A stretch of DNA of 64,000 nucleotides. Source: Myxococcales bacterium. GTDB lineage: Bacteria > Myxococcota_A > Polyangia > Polyangiales > Ga0077539. The position numbers and the translations under genes were made by a program. Where the stretch lies: assembly GCA_030652255.1 (NCBI GenBank), contig JAUSAZ010000052.1:39352-103351 (forward strand). Direction: 5' to 3'. Positions 8,538-17,493 of the stretch are shown here, in pieces. Every line of letters begins with the position of its first letter. Position 1 is the stretch's first letter. The notes below the pieces were generated by a model. That model ran no database searches. It was not told the DNA's origin and saw nothing but the letters and a program-made list of their open reading frames with translations.

Positions 8538-9683
8538 ATGACCACCTGGCAGTTGTTCGTCGATGAGTCGGGGGCCTTCGATGGGCCCAACCCAAGTCGG
8601 GTGGCTGGCGTACTGATCCGCGGTTATGACAACCACGCCGCTCAAGCCCGCGAGCGCCTCGAAATCGACGCCTTCCCCGGATCGCCGTACCCACCCCACG
8701 AGCGTTTGCACAACCATCTCAGCTCCCGCGCGGCCTTCGGGATGCTACCCGAGGGTGAGTTCTCACTCGCCCAACGGGCGGGCCTCCCGGCCGTGCGCGG
8801 TCGCATCGGGCGCGCGCTCGCGCGGTTCCGAAGCGCCACCGATCCGCGGCCGCAGAGGCTCAACGAGCGCGCGTCGACGGCGGCGCCGCAGTGGCATCCC
8901 GCGGACTCGGAGAACGAGCGAGCGGTGCGCGACTCCGAGGGCTGGCTGCTGGACCCTGCTCGCGCCGCGGAGAATGTCTTCGCCCGCGCGGAGCTTCAAC
9001 AGGAGCGCAGCCGCGACCTGATCGCCATGAGGCACTACGGCGCCCACGCCGTCACGCTGTTCGGCGGGAACCAGGCCTGCGTCGTCGCGATGGTACGTCC
9101 CGCCGGCGCTCGCCGGGGCGCGGGCGATCCCTACCTCGGGTGCCTGGAAGGCCTGTTCTCTCGCGTGTGGCTGCTGCTCTCGCTGTACGAAGAGTCGCAC
9201 CATGTGGTGCTCGCTCACGTCGCCCCCCGCGACATCCGAGCGCCGGGAGCGGTCGGCCCGGGCGACATGACAGTCAACAAGCTCCGCGACGCGATCAAGC
9301 GCGCCCGCGACCGTCTGGGCCCGTCCACGGCCCTCGACCGCGTCTCGCTCATTCCGAACAACCCGCGCCCGTACCTCAACGCGGTCCACCCGGGGGTCGT
9401 GCTCGCCGACTTCGCCGCCTTCCATCTCCTCGCGCCGCTCGCCTCCGGCCGCAACGGCTGGACAACCGTCGCTTCGGAGGTGCAGGCCGCCACGGGCCTG
9501 CAGCCCGAGCTGCCCATCGGCGGAGGGCGATCGCTGTCGACCATCGGCGTGATGGGACCCTCCGAAGACGCGATCCTGGACGCCGCGAGAGGACTCCTGG
9601 TCGGGCCGCTCGATCCGACCACCGCCGCCTGGGAGCGGGAGCAGGCGACCCGCTGGATCGAAACCCTGGGAGGTGCGCAGTGA
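8538..9683 (+). CDS. DUF3800-like protein (RNase H fold)
   Basis: A 381-aa protein starting MTTWQLFVDESG, the usual N-terminus of DUF3800 proteins (FxDESG). The C-terminal half has HPGVVLADFAAFHLLA, matching the family's conserved Asp on a helix. The fold is that of RNase H-like nucleases, so RNA or DNA cleavage is plausible but unproven. The ATG at 8538 is preferred to an in-frame ATG at 8451 because homology starts here. Its stop overlaps the sigma-like gene (GTGA), so the two are translationally coupled. No TGTCAG promoter was found in front; the upstream 150 bases are shared with the divergent lipoprotein gene. Confidence 0.7.
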   Translation: MTTWQLFVDESGAFDGPNPSRVAGVLIRGYDNHAAQARERLEIDAFPGSPYPPHERLHNHLSSRAAFGMLPEGEFSLAQRAGLPAVRGRIGRALARFRSATDPRPQRLNERASTAAPQWHPADSENERAVRDSEGWLLDPARAAENVFARAELQQERSRDLIAMRHYGAHAVTLFGGNQACVVAMVRPAGARRGAGDPYLGCLEGLFSRVWLLLSLYEESHHVVLAHVAPRDIRAPGAVGPGDMTVNKLRDAIKRARDRLGPSTALDRVSLIPNNPRPYLNAVHPGVVLADFAAFHLLAPLASGRNGWTTVASEVQAATGLQPELPIGGGRSLSTIGVMGPSEDAILDAARGLLVGPLDPTTAAWEREQATRWIETLGGAQ

Positions 9684-10477
9684 GCCTCTACCTCGCACTG
9701 TTGAAGATCCACGCCTTTCGCACGCTCTCGCCCGAGGCGCGCGTCCCCGACGTCCTCGTGCGCCCCGTCCTCCACTCGCTCCAACGCATGGCGCGGAGCC
9801 CGGTCAGCAACGGCCGCAGGACGGTGATGATCCCGGACGATGTGCAGGACGATTGCGCGAGCATGGTCTGCCTCAAGGTGTGCATGCAGCCCGAACTCCC
9901 GCTCCGCGCAGTGTGGTCACACGAAGAGCTCGGCGTCCTGGAGATCGCGGGAGAGGCGCTGGACGCGTCGCACCAGCCGAAGCGAGAAGCGGCCGACCGG
10001 CTCGTGTCCGCCTACCTCTCGGCCTGCCTCGCCAACCGCTGCCTCTCGATGTTCCGCAAACGCTCTCCGGACGTGGAGCACCCGCCGCCCCCCACGCCGC
10101 CGCCGCCGCTCCTGTCCGAGGCGGTGTTCCGTCGGCTCCGCGACCGGGCCGTACAGGACTTCTCGCAGCCGGAGGCCCGGCAGGACTTCCTCCAGACGGC
10201 CGACGAACTCTGGCGCTTCGCGACCGGCGAGAGCCGCGCCCGCGTCGACGACCTGCTCAGGGCGGAGGTCGACGCGACCTCAGCGTCGCTCAAGGTCCTG
10301 CGCGACCGGCTCTACCAACGACGGAGCCGGGCGCGCCGTCGGCTGGCAGCCGCACGGGTCGCCCTCCGGCTCGACCCCGACGAGGACCTCGCCGCGGCCC
10401 TGCTCCTGCTCGCCTTCCGGGGCACTGTCAGACAACGGGACATCGACGACGTCTCCCGGGAGATGAGGAAGCCATGA
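9680..10477 (+). CDS. Divergent ECF-sigma-like protein
   Basis: A 265-aa protein that I read as a distant ECF sigma factor. Residues 50-70 (VMIPDDVQDDCASMVCLKVC) look like the region 2 core that normally reads DAEDVVQETFLRV. Residues 106-128 (DRLVSAYLSACLANRCLSMF plus RKR) match the region 2.4 helix ending in a basic patch. A Pro-rich linker follows (136-143). Residues 184-223 contain a helix pair ending LRDRLYQRRSRARRRL, like region 4. Start is the GTG at 9680, after GGGAGGTG, overlapping the previous stop. The next gene begins ATGA on its stop and encodes a membrane protein, the usual sigma/anti-sigma order. It is the best candidate to read the TGTCAG promoters. Assignment is by pattern only. 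Confidence 0.5.
   Translation: MSLYLALLKIHAFRTLSPEARVPDVLVRPVLHSLQRMARSPVSNGRRTVMIPDDVQDDCASMVCLKVCMQPELPLRAVWSHEELGVLEIAGEALDASHQPKREAADRLVSAYLSACLANRCLSMFRKRSPDVEHPPPPTPPPPLLSEAVFRRLRDRAVQDFSQPEARQDFLQTADELWRFATGESRARVDDLLRAEVDATSASLKVLRDRLYQRRSRARRRLAAARVALRLDPDEDLAAALLLLAFRGTVRQRDIDDVSREMRKP
10426..10453 (+). promoter_or_regulatory. TGTCAG-N18-CGTC promoter inside the sigma-like gene
   Basis: TGTCAG at 10426-10431 and CGTC at 10450-10453, 20 bases before the ATG at 10474. It lies in the last 50 bases of the sigma-like gene and would drive the putative anti-sigma gene and those after it. Confidence 0.55.
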
Positions 10478-11613
10478 ACATTATCGACGTACTGGGCAGG
10501 CTCGGCTGCCTGGAGCAGCTCGACCTGAAACCTGACGACCGGATCGCCGAGGTCGCCTTCTCCACCGCGCCGGCCGTGGCGTCCGAGGCGGTCAGCGACG
10601 GCGCAAGGGACAAGCGGAGCCTCGCCGCCTTCATCGGCGCCGTGGTGATGGCCGCCGTCGCGTGGACGGTCGAGGCGGGCGCGACGCCAACGCCGACGCC
10701 AACGCCGACGCCGACGGTCGAGCGCCGCGCTGACGAGCGGCTCCCCGCGGCCGTCGGTGTCTTCCAGCGGAGCGGCGCCGAGCGGCGCATCGTCGTGCTC
10801 GAGTCGTCGGATGGCGCGGTTCGTCCGCTCGCCGGGACCGTCGTCTTCCTCGACCCGGACGTGCACTCCCCCCACCCGGGCGGTCGCGTGGTGATGGACG
10901 CGCGGCCCGGCCCGGTCGCGCTCCAGGTCGTCGTGGAGGGGAGCGAGTACGTGATCCTGCTGGACGCCGAAGGGGTCCTGCGGGTCGGTCGGATCGAGCG
11001 AGCCCCTGCTCGCGTCGTCGACGTGCCGCGCGTCGAGCTACCGTCGTTCGAAGGGCTGACGCCTGACTCGGTCGGGTGGTTCGCGGGGCGGGAGGCCGCG
11101 CCGTGGCTGCGCGTCACCCTCGAAGGTCACGCCCGCTCGCCCTGGGTGCTCGATCGGGTCGGGGCGGCAGGGACGGCGGCACGGTTCGACCTCCCGACCT
11201 TCGACGAGGCCGGGTCGGTGCTCCCGGGCGCCAACGGCGCGGCGCGCGCCTGGGCGCGGGCGATCCCGAAGGCGCAGGCGGACCTGCTGGAGGCGACGGC
11301 GTGCGACGCGGCCCGGGGGCTCCACCACCAGCTCGCGGGGCAGGTCGAGCTCGGCGTCGCGCGCGACCCGGGCGAGCCAGGGGCATTGCGCTCGCTCTGT
11401 CTCGCACGGGACGATCTGGAAAGCGTCGCCTTCGTGCTGGAATCCGCGGGACGCGGCTCGACCTTGCGCAGCCTGCTTCGGGCGTTCGACGAGCAGGCGC
11501 AGGAGCAGCTCGTCGACCTGGTCGTCGACGAAGCGCTGCTCGAGGACCCGCGGTTGGCGCAGGTGGCGTGGTCCGACCCTCTCGCGTGGTGGGGCGCAGT
11601 CGGCAGGGAGTGA
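10474..11613 (+). CDS. Single-pass membrane protein, putative anti-sigma factor
   Basis: A 379-aa protein with a short cytoplasmic part (1-48), one membrane span at about 50-67 (AAFIGAVVMAAVAWTVEAG), a Thr-Pro linker made of TP repeats, and about 300 residues outside the membrane. Topology and position directly after a sigma-like gene (ATGA overlap) fit an anti-sigma factor, and its own promoter lies inside that gene. No zinc anti-sigma (ZAS) motif or other recognised anti-sigma domain is seen, so the role is inferred from context. The outer part is unrecognised; it could be the sensor. The following Lon-type gene would suit control by proteolysis. Confidence 0.5.
   Translation: MNIIDVLGRLGCLEQLDLKPDDRIAEVAFSTAPAVASEAVSDGARDKRSLAAFIGAVVMAAVAWTVEAGATPTPTPTPTPTVERRADERLPAAVGVFQRSGAERRIVVLESSDGAVRPLAGTVVFLDPDVHSPHPGGRVVMDARPGPVALQVVVEGSEYVILLDAEGVLRVGRIERAPARVVDVPRVELPSFEGLTPDSVGWFAGREAAPWLRVTLEGHARSPWVLDRVGAAGTAARFDLPTFDEAGSVLPGANGAARAWARAIPKAQADLLEATACDAARGLHHQLAGQVELGVARDPGEPGALRSLCLARDDLESVAFVLESAGRGSTLRSLLRAFDEQAQEQLVDLVVDEALLEDPRLAQVAWSDPLAWWGAVGRE
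10683..10715 (+). repeat. Thr-Pro coding tandem repeat
   Basis: Alternating ACG CCA / ACG CCG codons give a (TP)5T linker just outside the membrane span of the putative anti-sigma protein. Confidence 0.8.
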
Positions 11614-11617
11614 GCGA

Positions 11618-13423
11618 ATGCTGACCGATCTGCTGAACCCGGACGCGTCGAACCGCGCCCGTCGATCCATCGCCCTGGCCACGCCGGGCCTCTGGCCGGC
11701 CTCCCCGGAGCTCGCGGCCCGGGCCCTCGCGCAGGGGTTCTCCCCGCCCGGGGCGCAGCTCCCCCGCGGCGTCGCCTGGATCGTCTCGGTCGACGAGCGG
11801 GTGCCCTCCGTGCCCGCGGCGCTGTGGTGGCTCACCACGGCGTCCGCGGCCGACGACTGGACGGCGGAGTTCGTCCACGACGCGGCGCGGTCGCTGGCGT
11901 CCGCGCGTCGCCACGCGCTCCGCGACCTGCCCGTGGTGTGCACGCTTAACGCTCCGCCCGCGCGGTCATGGCGGGCGGTGTTGAAGTGCGCCGAACCGGA
12001 CCTGGCGGTCCCGACGGTGCTGAAGGGCACCTCGTTCGGGTTGGCCATGTGCATCGCGCAGGGGGCGCTGGCACTCGACCAGGCGGTCCCGGCGGACTTG
12101 CTCGCGACCGCGGAGGTGCTGCCAGACGGGTGGCTCGAATCCGTCGGCGGCCTCGAGCAGAAGCTGCGCGTGGTGGTTCGCGGCGGACTGGGCATCACCC
12201 GCCTGTTCGTCGCCTTCGAGCAGAAGAAGGAGGCCGAGGACATTCTGGCCGGGTACGGCGCCGAGCTCTTCGGTCGGACGATCACGGTCTACGGGCCGCG
12301 GACGCTCCGGGAGGCCTTCGGCCTGCTGTTCGAGGACCTGTCGGGAATCGTCGCGGCGCGGTGGACGTCGGCCGCGGGCGGAGCGGCGGCGGCCGGCACC
12401 CTCGACGAGCTCTGGCGCGTCACGCTCGCGGGCGACCACGAGATGCTCTGCTGGAGCGGAGTCGAGCGGGCCGCGCGGCTCTTCAAGACCACGCTCGGGG
12501 CGGTCGACCCCGGCCGCGCCCGACGGGCGGACGCCATCGCCGCCATCGCCTCCCGCCACCAGGGCCGCGGGACCTTGTTGGGCATCCCCGAAGACGAGTG
12601 GCTCCTCGACCTACCGAAGCCGATTCGTCTCCGGTACATCGCGCACGCGGTGCAGTCGGCCGCGGACCACGGGGACGGGTCCGAGGACTGCTACCTCGAT
12701 CTGGCCGGGCGCTACGTCGCCAGGAGGGGTGACCGGTTCGGGGAAGACCTCCGGGTGCGGGGAGCGGTCGGGCGCGTCCTGGCGACCCTGGAGCGCTACG
12801 AGGAGGCGTCGGCAACGCTGGCCGAGGCGGTGTCGGACTGGTTCGCGATCGAGCTCGACCACGAGGCAAGCTACGCGCTCTGCGAGTGGGTGCGGGTGCT
12901 CGGCTTGAACGAGAAGGCGTCCGAGCTCGACCACGTGGCCCGGGAGCACGGCGCGCGGATCGAGCACCACCCGCAGACGTCGACGCTGTCGATCGGCTTC
13001 CAGAGGCTGGCGCTGGGCGTCGCCTGGACCCGGCTCCGACGGTGGGACAACGCGCTCGCGGAGCTGGCGAGCGACCTCGACTGGGACCACCTGGCGCCCC
13101 TCCGCGGGGCCCGCCTCCGCTGGCTCGCGCGAGCGCATGTGGAACGCGACGCCGGGCGCGCCATAGAGTTGCGACGGGAGCTGGGCGATCTGGCGCGGCG
13201 GGACGCCGGCGAGCGGACGAACCACCTGCTCGCGACCATGGACGCGGCGTTGGAGGCCGACGACGCGGGGGCGTGGACGTCGGCGTTCGCGGAGCTCGTC
13301 GGCGAGGTCGAGGACGCGGAGGCCCGGCGGGTCATGCGACGTCAGGAGATGAGGGCGCTCGGCCCCGGAGAGGTGCTCACCCGGGCGGAGGCCGAGCGCT
13401 TCCTCCGGGCGTACCGGTACTGA
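11618..13423 (+). CDS. Lon-type (S16) protease-domain protein with helical C-terminus
   Basis: A 601-aa protein without an AAA+ domain. The S16 fold is seen at residues about 105-240: GTSFGLAM corresponds to Lon's GPSAGLAM, and VGGLEQKL to its GGLKEKLL. The putative catalytic pair is Ser139 and Lys182, 43 residues apart, exactly the spacing of Ser679/Lys722 in E. coli Lon. The first Lys of Lon's GGLKEK, which is not the catalytic one, is Glu here. The last 300 residues are helical and TPR-like. It lies four bases after the putative anti-sigma gene and could process it. A distant paralogue lies at 42330-44849. The same fold occurs in RadA without protease activity, so activity is not assured. 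Confidence 0.65.
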   Translation: MLTDLLNPDASNRARRSIALATPGLWPASPELAARALAQGFSPPGAQLPRGVAWIVSVDERVPSVPAALWWLTTASAADDWTAEFVHDAARSLASARRHALRDLPVVCTLNAPPARSWRAVLKCAEPDLAVPTVLKGTSFGLAMCIAQGALALDQAVPADLLATAEVLPDGWLESVGGLEQKLRVVVRGGLGITRLFVAFEQKKEAEDILAGYGAELFGRTITVYGPRTLREAFGLLFEDLSGIVAARWTSAAGGAAAAGTLDELWRVTLAGDHEMLCWSGVERAARLFKTTLGAVDPGRARRADAIAAIASRHQGRGTLLGIPEDEWLLDLPKPIRLRYIAHAVQSAADHGDGSEDCYLDLAGRYVARRGDRFGEDLRVRGAVGRVLATLERYEEASATLAEAVSDWFAIELDHEASYALCEWVRVLGLNEKASELDHVAREHGARIEHHPQTSTLSIGFQRLALGVAWTRLRRWDNALAELASDLDWDHLAPLRGARLRWLARAHVERDAGRAIELRRELGDLARRDAGERTNHLLATMDAALEADDAGAWTSAFAELVGEVEDAEARRVMRRQEMRALGPGEVLTRAEAERFLRAYRY

Positions 13424-13434
13424 CGGCTCCGACC

Positions 13435-14361
13435 ATGCCAGCGCTACCCCATCGATCACTCCGGGTCTTCGTCGCGACGCTGCCCGAGCACGTCCCGACC
13501 GACGGCGCCCCTTTCGTCAGCATCGACGGCAGCGTCCAGAGCGCCGCCGTCACGTGGGACCACCACGTCACCGGCGAGCCCATCAACCTCGACGCCATGC
13601 CGGGTGCGATCGACGCGGCGGGCTTCCGGGGGATCGGGACGACGCTCGCGGACACCGACGCCCTGGCCAGCGTGGTGGCCGTAATGGCGGGCGGCGTGGC
13701 GCGGCTCCCGACGACCGCGCTCGCGATCCTGCGCGCGGCCTCGCACCGCTGCGACCACCTGGTGTCGCTGCCGGGCGTCGACGCCGAGGTCGATCGCCTC
13801 GGGCTCGGGCTCCACGGGTGGGTGGGCGACGCGCTGGCCGCGGCGACGGATCCGCGAGCGAGCGACACCTTCGCACGGCTGTGCGGCGCGGTGGCCGACG
13901 ACGTCGCTTCGGGCCGTGCGCTGCCCTTCGACACCTCCACCCACGACTCCATGGCGGACGCCGCGGCGCAGTTGGACGACGGCGGCCGCATCCGGCGCGG
14001 CGCGGGGGTGGCCCTCGTGGATCTCCGTGGGGTCCCGCGGATCGCGCCCGAGGCGTACTACGCGCGGTTTCCGCAGCCGGTTGCGGTGGCCGTTGACGAC
14101 CACCCGCAGGGCGGGCCTCGCTACACGGTAGGGGTGAACCCCTTTGCGCCCGAACGCCCCTCGGACCTGGGCTCCTGCCTGGCCGCGCTCGCCGGGGAGG
14201 AATTCGCACACGGTCCGCCTGCGAGGCTCGCGCGCCCGGGGCCCGGGTCGGAGAACTGGGGCGGCCGGGCGACGGTGTTCGGCTCGCCGTGGAACTACGG
14301 CTCCCGGCTCACGCCCGAGCGGGTCGCGGAGATCATCGCCGCCACGCTGCCGCCCGGATAG
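13435..14361 (+). CDS. Hypothetical protein with DHH-like motifs
   Basis: A 308-aa soluble protein beginning MPALPHRSLRVFVATLPEHV. It has WDHHVTGE near residue 40, then GTTLADTDALASV. Both resemble metal-binding motifs of DHH phosphoesterases (DHH and DxDA/DxDG), but in the reverse of the usual order. The C-terminal part has WGGRATVFGSPWNYGSRL, which could be the substrate-binding end. I do not recognise the family with certainty. It is the last gene of the sigma-like operon, twelve bases after the Lon-type gene, and it stops just before a new TGTCAG promoter. Confidence 0.45.
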   Translation: MPALPHRSLRVFVATLPEHVPTDGAPFVSIDGSVQSAAVTWDHHVTGEPINLDAMPGAIDAAGFRGIGTTLADTDALASVVAVMAGGVARLPTTALAILRAASHRCDHLVSLPGVDAEVDRLGLGLHGWVGDALAAATDPRASDTFARLCGAVADDVASGRALPFDTSTHDSMADAAAQLDDGGRIRRGAGVALVDLRGVPRIAPEAYYARFPQPVAVAVDDHPQGGPRYTVGVNPFAPERPSDLGSCLAALAGEEFAHGPPARLARPGPGSENWGGRATVFGSPWNYGSRLTPERVAEIIAATLPPG

Positions 14362-14368
14362 GCGGCGC

Positions 14369-14395
14369 TGTCAGATACGCCGCGCGCGCCACGTC
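14369..14395 (+). promoter_or_regulatory. TGTCAG-N17-CGTC promoter, PP2C gene
   Basis: TGTCAG at 14369-14374, CGTC at 14392-14395. The ATG at 14404 is eight bases further on, so the transcript should be nearly or fully leaderless. Confidence 0.65.
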
Positions 14396-14403
14396 CCCGG
14401 CGC

Positions 14404-16104
14404 ATGGACGCTCCCTCACCGCTCGCCCCTGACGCCCTCGCCTGCCGCAACCCGCGCTGCACCCACCACGGCGAACCCATCCGATCGCCGGGGCCGTGCC
14501 CCCATTGCTGGGTCGCCGTGGAGGACGCCCCGCCCGTCCCCGCGGTCGACCCCGCGCCCGCCGTGGACGCGCCGCCGCTCCGCTCCGCGTTGCGCGTCCA
14601 CCAGCCCCTGCTCAGCGTGCGCCTCTCGGCCGCGCCCGTCCGCGACGACGCCCTGCCGCCGGCCCTCCGTGACCACGCCCTGCTGACGGCGCTCCGCTTC
14701 GCCCCCGACCGCGACCACGTTCGGGCAACCTTCTGGGAACCGGACGCTCCCCTCCGTCCCTTCGACGCCCACCTCAGGGTGCTGGCGTCGGCCGACGAGC
14801 GCGTGTCGGCAGTCGGTCGCGCGCTCTCGTTCCTCGCGCGGCTCCAGGACCGCGGCGTCGCGCCGCTCACCCTCTTCCCCGACGCCCTCTGGATCCACCC
14901 CGAGGAGCCCGACGACCTCGTGCTGCTGGTCGGCCCGCCGAGCGAGGCGTCGTGGCCCTCGACCGCGGCGCAGTTCGTCTTCTCGGCCTGGGCCCACGCC
15001 GCGGGCGCCCGCTGCGACGCCTCCGGCGCCGAGGACGTGCTCCACTGGCTCCCGCTCCTGCTCGCCCTCGACCCCCCGGTGCCGCCCGACGCGGTGGGGC
15101 TCCTCCGGGACGCGCTCTGCGAGGACCGACCGCTCGACCAGCTCGCCCGCGCGTGGCGGGAGCTCACCGGCCGCACGAAGGAGGTGGAGGCGCCCGCGGC
15201 GACCCTGCCGTTTCGCTACGGCGCCGCCCAGCGCGCGGGCCGCCGCAAGGGCTCTGACGGCCTCCTCCCCGAGGAGTATCAGCAGGATCGTTGGTGCTGC
15301 CGAGGTGTTCCTCTGGGGGCTGATCGAGGAGTTCTCCTGGCCCTCGCGGACGGGGTCTCGACCGCCGATTTCGGCTCGGGCGCCGGGGCTGCAGAGCGCG
15401 CCATCGCGGTCGTGCGGAGCGCCCCACCGCCCGGCGACTGCGACCCGGCGGGCTACCTGCGCGACCTCGTCGAGCGCGCCAACGAGGGCGTGCGCGAGTA
15501 CGTCCGTGAGGTGCGCGGCGACGCCCAGGCCGAGGACGCCGCGCCCGCCACCACGCTGACGCTCTGCCTCGTGGAACCGGGCGGCCGCGCCCACCTCGCC
15601 TGGGTCGGCGACTCGCCCGCGCTCGGCTGGGACGCGCGGCGCGCGACCTTCGTCCCGCTGACCGCGCCCCACCACGGAGAGCTGGTCGCGGTCGTGGAAG
15701 GGGTCGAGGCGCGCGCGGCGCGAGGGCGCGAGGACGCCCGGCGGCTGGCCCGGTTCCTCGGGATGGACGGCTGCGTCCCCTCCCTTGCCACGTGGACGCT
15801 TCCCCGCGACGGCGGGCTGATCCTGGCGTCGGACGGCTTCTTGGAGGGCTTCGGCGGCGACTCGCGCCCGGGACGGCTCGCGCGCGCGGAGCGCAAGCTC
15901 GCTGCGCAGTTCGCCGCGCATGGGGCCCGCGCCGACCACCTCCAGGTCGCCTGCGAGACCCTGTGCACCGCATCGGACGAGGGCGACGGCCGCGACAATC
16001 TCACCGTCGTCGCGGTGTGGCGCGGCGCCCTTCCGACGCGCCCGCCGGAGCGTTTGTCGTCCGCGGAGCGGGTGTCAGACCGCAGCCGCTCGGAGCGGTC
16101 CTAG
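14404..16104 (+). CDS. PP2C-type Ser/Thr phosphatase with N-terminal zinc ribbon
   Basis: A 566-aa phosphatase that should reverse phosphorylation by the kinases of the same operon. Residues 15-36 form a zinc ribbon (CRNPRCTHHG...CPHCW). The middle region (60-280) is unrecognised. The PP2C domain starts about residue 290 and keeps its metal-binding acidic motifs: LLALADGVS, WVGDSPALGW, LILASDGFLEGF and GDGRDNLTVV. No ribosome site precedes the ATG; the promoter is so close that the message is probably leaderless. It opens the first kinase/phosphatase/vWA module. An inner promoter for the vWA gene lies in its last 30 bases. Confidence 0.85.
   Translation: MDAPSPLAPDALACRNPRCTHHGEPIRSPGPCPHCWVAVEDAPPVPAVDPAPAVDAPPLRSALRVHQPLLSVRLSAAPVRDDALPPALRDHALLTALRFAPDRDHVRATFWEPDAPLRPFDAHLRVLASADERVSAVGRALSFLARLQDRGVAPLTLFPDALWIHPEEPDDLVLLVGPPSEASWPSTAAQFVFSAWAHAAGARCDASGAEDVLHWLPLLLALDPPVPPDAVGLLRDALCEDRPLDQLARAWRELTGRTKEVEAPAATLPFRYGAAQRAGRRKGSDGLLPEEYQQDRWCCRGVPLGADRGVLLALADGVSTADFGSGAGAAERAIAVVRSAPPPGDCDPAGYLRDLVERANEGVREYVREVRGDAQAEDAAPATTLTLCLVEPGGRAHLAWVGDSPALGWDARRATFVPLTAPHHGELVAVVEGVEARAARGREDARRLARFLGMDGCVPSLATWTLPRDGGLILASDGFLEGFGGDSRPGRLARAERKLAAQFAAHGARADHLQVACETLCTASDEGDGRDNLTVVAVWRGALPTRPPERLSSAERVSDRSRSERS
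16073..16100 (+). promoter_or_regulatory. TGTCAG-N18-GGTC promoter, vWA gene
   Basis: TGTCAGACCG at 16073 and GGTC at 16097-16100, within the end of the PP2C gene and 15 bases before the ATG at 16116. The -10 departs from CGTC at its first base. Confidence 0.5.
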
Positions 16105-16115
16105 GAGCACCCACC

Positions 16116-17486
16116 ATGAGCAACCAACCCACCTTCGACGTCGTGTGCCTCGCGGGCCACCAGGGCCTCGTCCAGGGCGAGGACGCCACCGTCCTCGTTC
16201 GGGTGGACGTCCAGCTGCCCCCCGCGCTCCGGCGCGTCTCGCGGCAGCGCGCGAACCAGGCGCACCTCGGCCTCGCCCTCGACGTCAGCGGCTCCATGCT
16301 CGGGTCGCTCGCGGCTGGTCCGACGAAGCTCGACGCGCTCGTCGACGCCGCGATCCGGGTCGTCGAGCGGGGGCGCGCGGGCGACCGGATGACGACGCTG
16401 CACTTCTCGGCGACCGCGGGGACGCCGGTCACCTCCGACGCGGGGGACCGGGCCCGGATGCTCGACGCGGTCCGCGCGGCGCACACGTTTCCGCACTCGA
16501 CCACTAACATGACCGCGGGGCTGGAGACGCTCCTCGCTGCGATGGCCGACGACGACGCCCCGCCGCGCACCGCGCTGCTCTTCACCGACGGGATGCCCGA
16601 CGAGCCGGACGGGCCCCGCCACCTCGCGGCGCGCTTCGCCGAGGCGGGCATCGCGCTCTCGGTCGTGGGGTTCGGCGACGACCTGCGGCTCTCCTACGTC
16701 GAGGAGCTGGCCGCCCTCGGGAGGGGGCAGGTCTTCGCCGCCCGCGACGTGGCGACCCTCGAGCGGCAGCTCGGCGAGACGCTCGATCAGTCCCAGCAGG
16801 TCGCCGTGTCGGGTCTCCGGGCGCACCTGGAGTTCGCGCCGTGCGTGATCCCGCTGGAGGTCTACCGCGCGAAGCCGCAGAGCCAGCTCCTGCGACGCTT
16901 CGAGCCGACGATCCGGTCGTATCGGTTCGCGATCGGCAACCTCGGCGCCGAGGCGTGGCAGACGCTCTTCGTCCGCTTCCAAGTGCGCGGGGACCAACTC
17001 CCGCCGGTGGGCCGGGCTCAGGTGCTGCTGAAGCTCACGGTGACCGGCGTCGTCCCGTCGCAGCAGCGGGCGACACAGTCCGTCTCGGCCCACGTCGAGC
17101 TCCCGGTCTCGGCGAGTGCGATGCCCCACAACCACTGCGACGTCGACGACGCGTTCCAGATGGTGCAGTTGATGGAGGTCTCCAAGCAGTTCGAGGCGCG
17201 CTGCCGGGAGCGCCGCTACGACCTCGCCCGCGACCTGGCGGTGCAGCTCCGCCGCGCCTACCAGCAGATCGGCACTCCGGAGGCCCTCGCCGCCGACGCG
17301 GTCCTCGAGCGCACCCTCCAGTCGCTCGATCGCCAAGGGGCGATCTCGCTGGAGGAGCTCGAGCGCCTGCTGAACGACGGCGTCACGAGCCGGACCGCAT
17401 CGGGCGTGCAGCGGGCCCTCCAGCCGTCGCAGACGCTCGTCGGCGGCCCGGCGAGGAACTCCGGCGCGACGGGCTTCGGGCACTGA
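16116..17486 (+). CDS. von Willebrand factor A (TerY-like) protein
   Basis: A 456-aa cytoplasmic vWA protein. The MIDAS motif DVSGSM (DxSxS) lies near residue 57, followed by the second-loop Thr in STTNMTAGLETLL and the Asp in FTDGMPD. Beta-sandwich-like and helical parts follow. In vWA-PP2C-kinase triads (TerY-P) such proteins act as metal-dependent scaffolds or substrates. The AGGAG before ATG 16116 sets the start. Seven bases later comes the FHA gene. Confidence 0.85.
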   Translation: MSNQPTFDVVCLAGHQGLVQGEDATVLVRVDVQLPPALRRVSRQRANQAHLGLALDVSGSMLGSLAAGPTKLDALVDAAIRVVERGRAGDRMTTLHFSATAGTPVTSDAGDRARMLDAVRAAHTFPHSTTNMTAGLETLLAAMADDDAPPRTALLFTDGMPDEPDGPRHLAARFAEAGIALSVVGFGDDLRLSYVEELAALGRGQVFAARDVATLERQLGETLDQSQQVAVSGLRAHLEFAPCVIPLEVYRAKPQSQLLRRFEPTIRSYRFAIGNLGAEAWQTLFVRFQVRGDQLPPVGRAQVLLKLTVTGVVPSQQRATQSVSAHVELPVSASAMPHNHCDVDDAFQMVQLMEVSKQFEARCRERRYDLARDLAVQLRRAYQQIGTPEALAADAVLERTLQSLDRQGAISLEELERLLNDGVTSRTASGVQRALQPSQTLVGGPARNSGATGFGH

Positions 17487-17493
17487 GCCGCCG

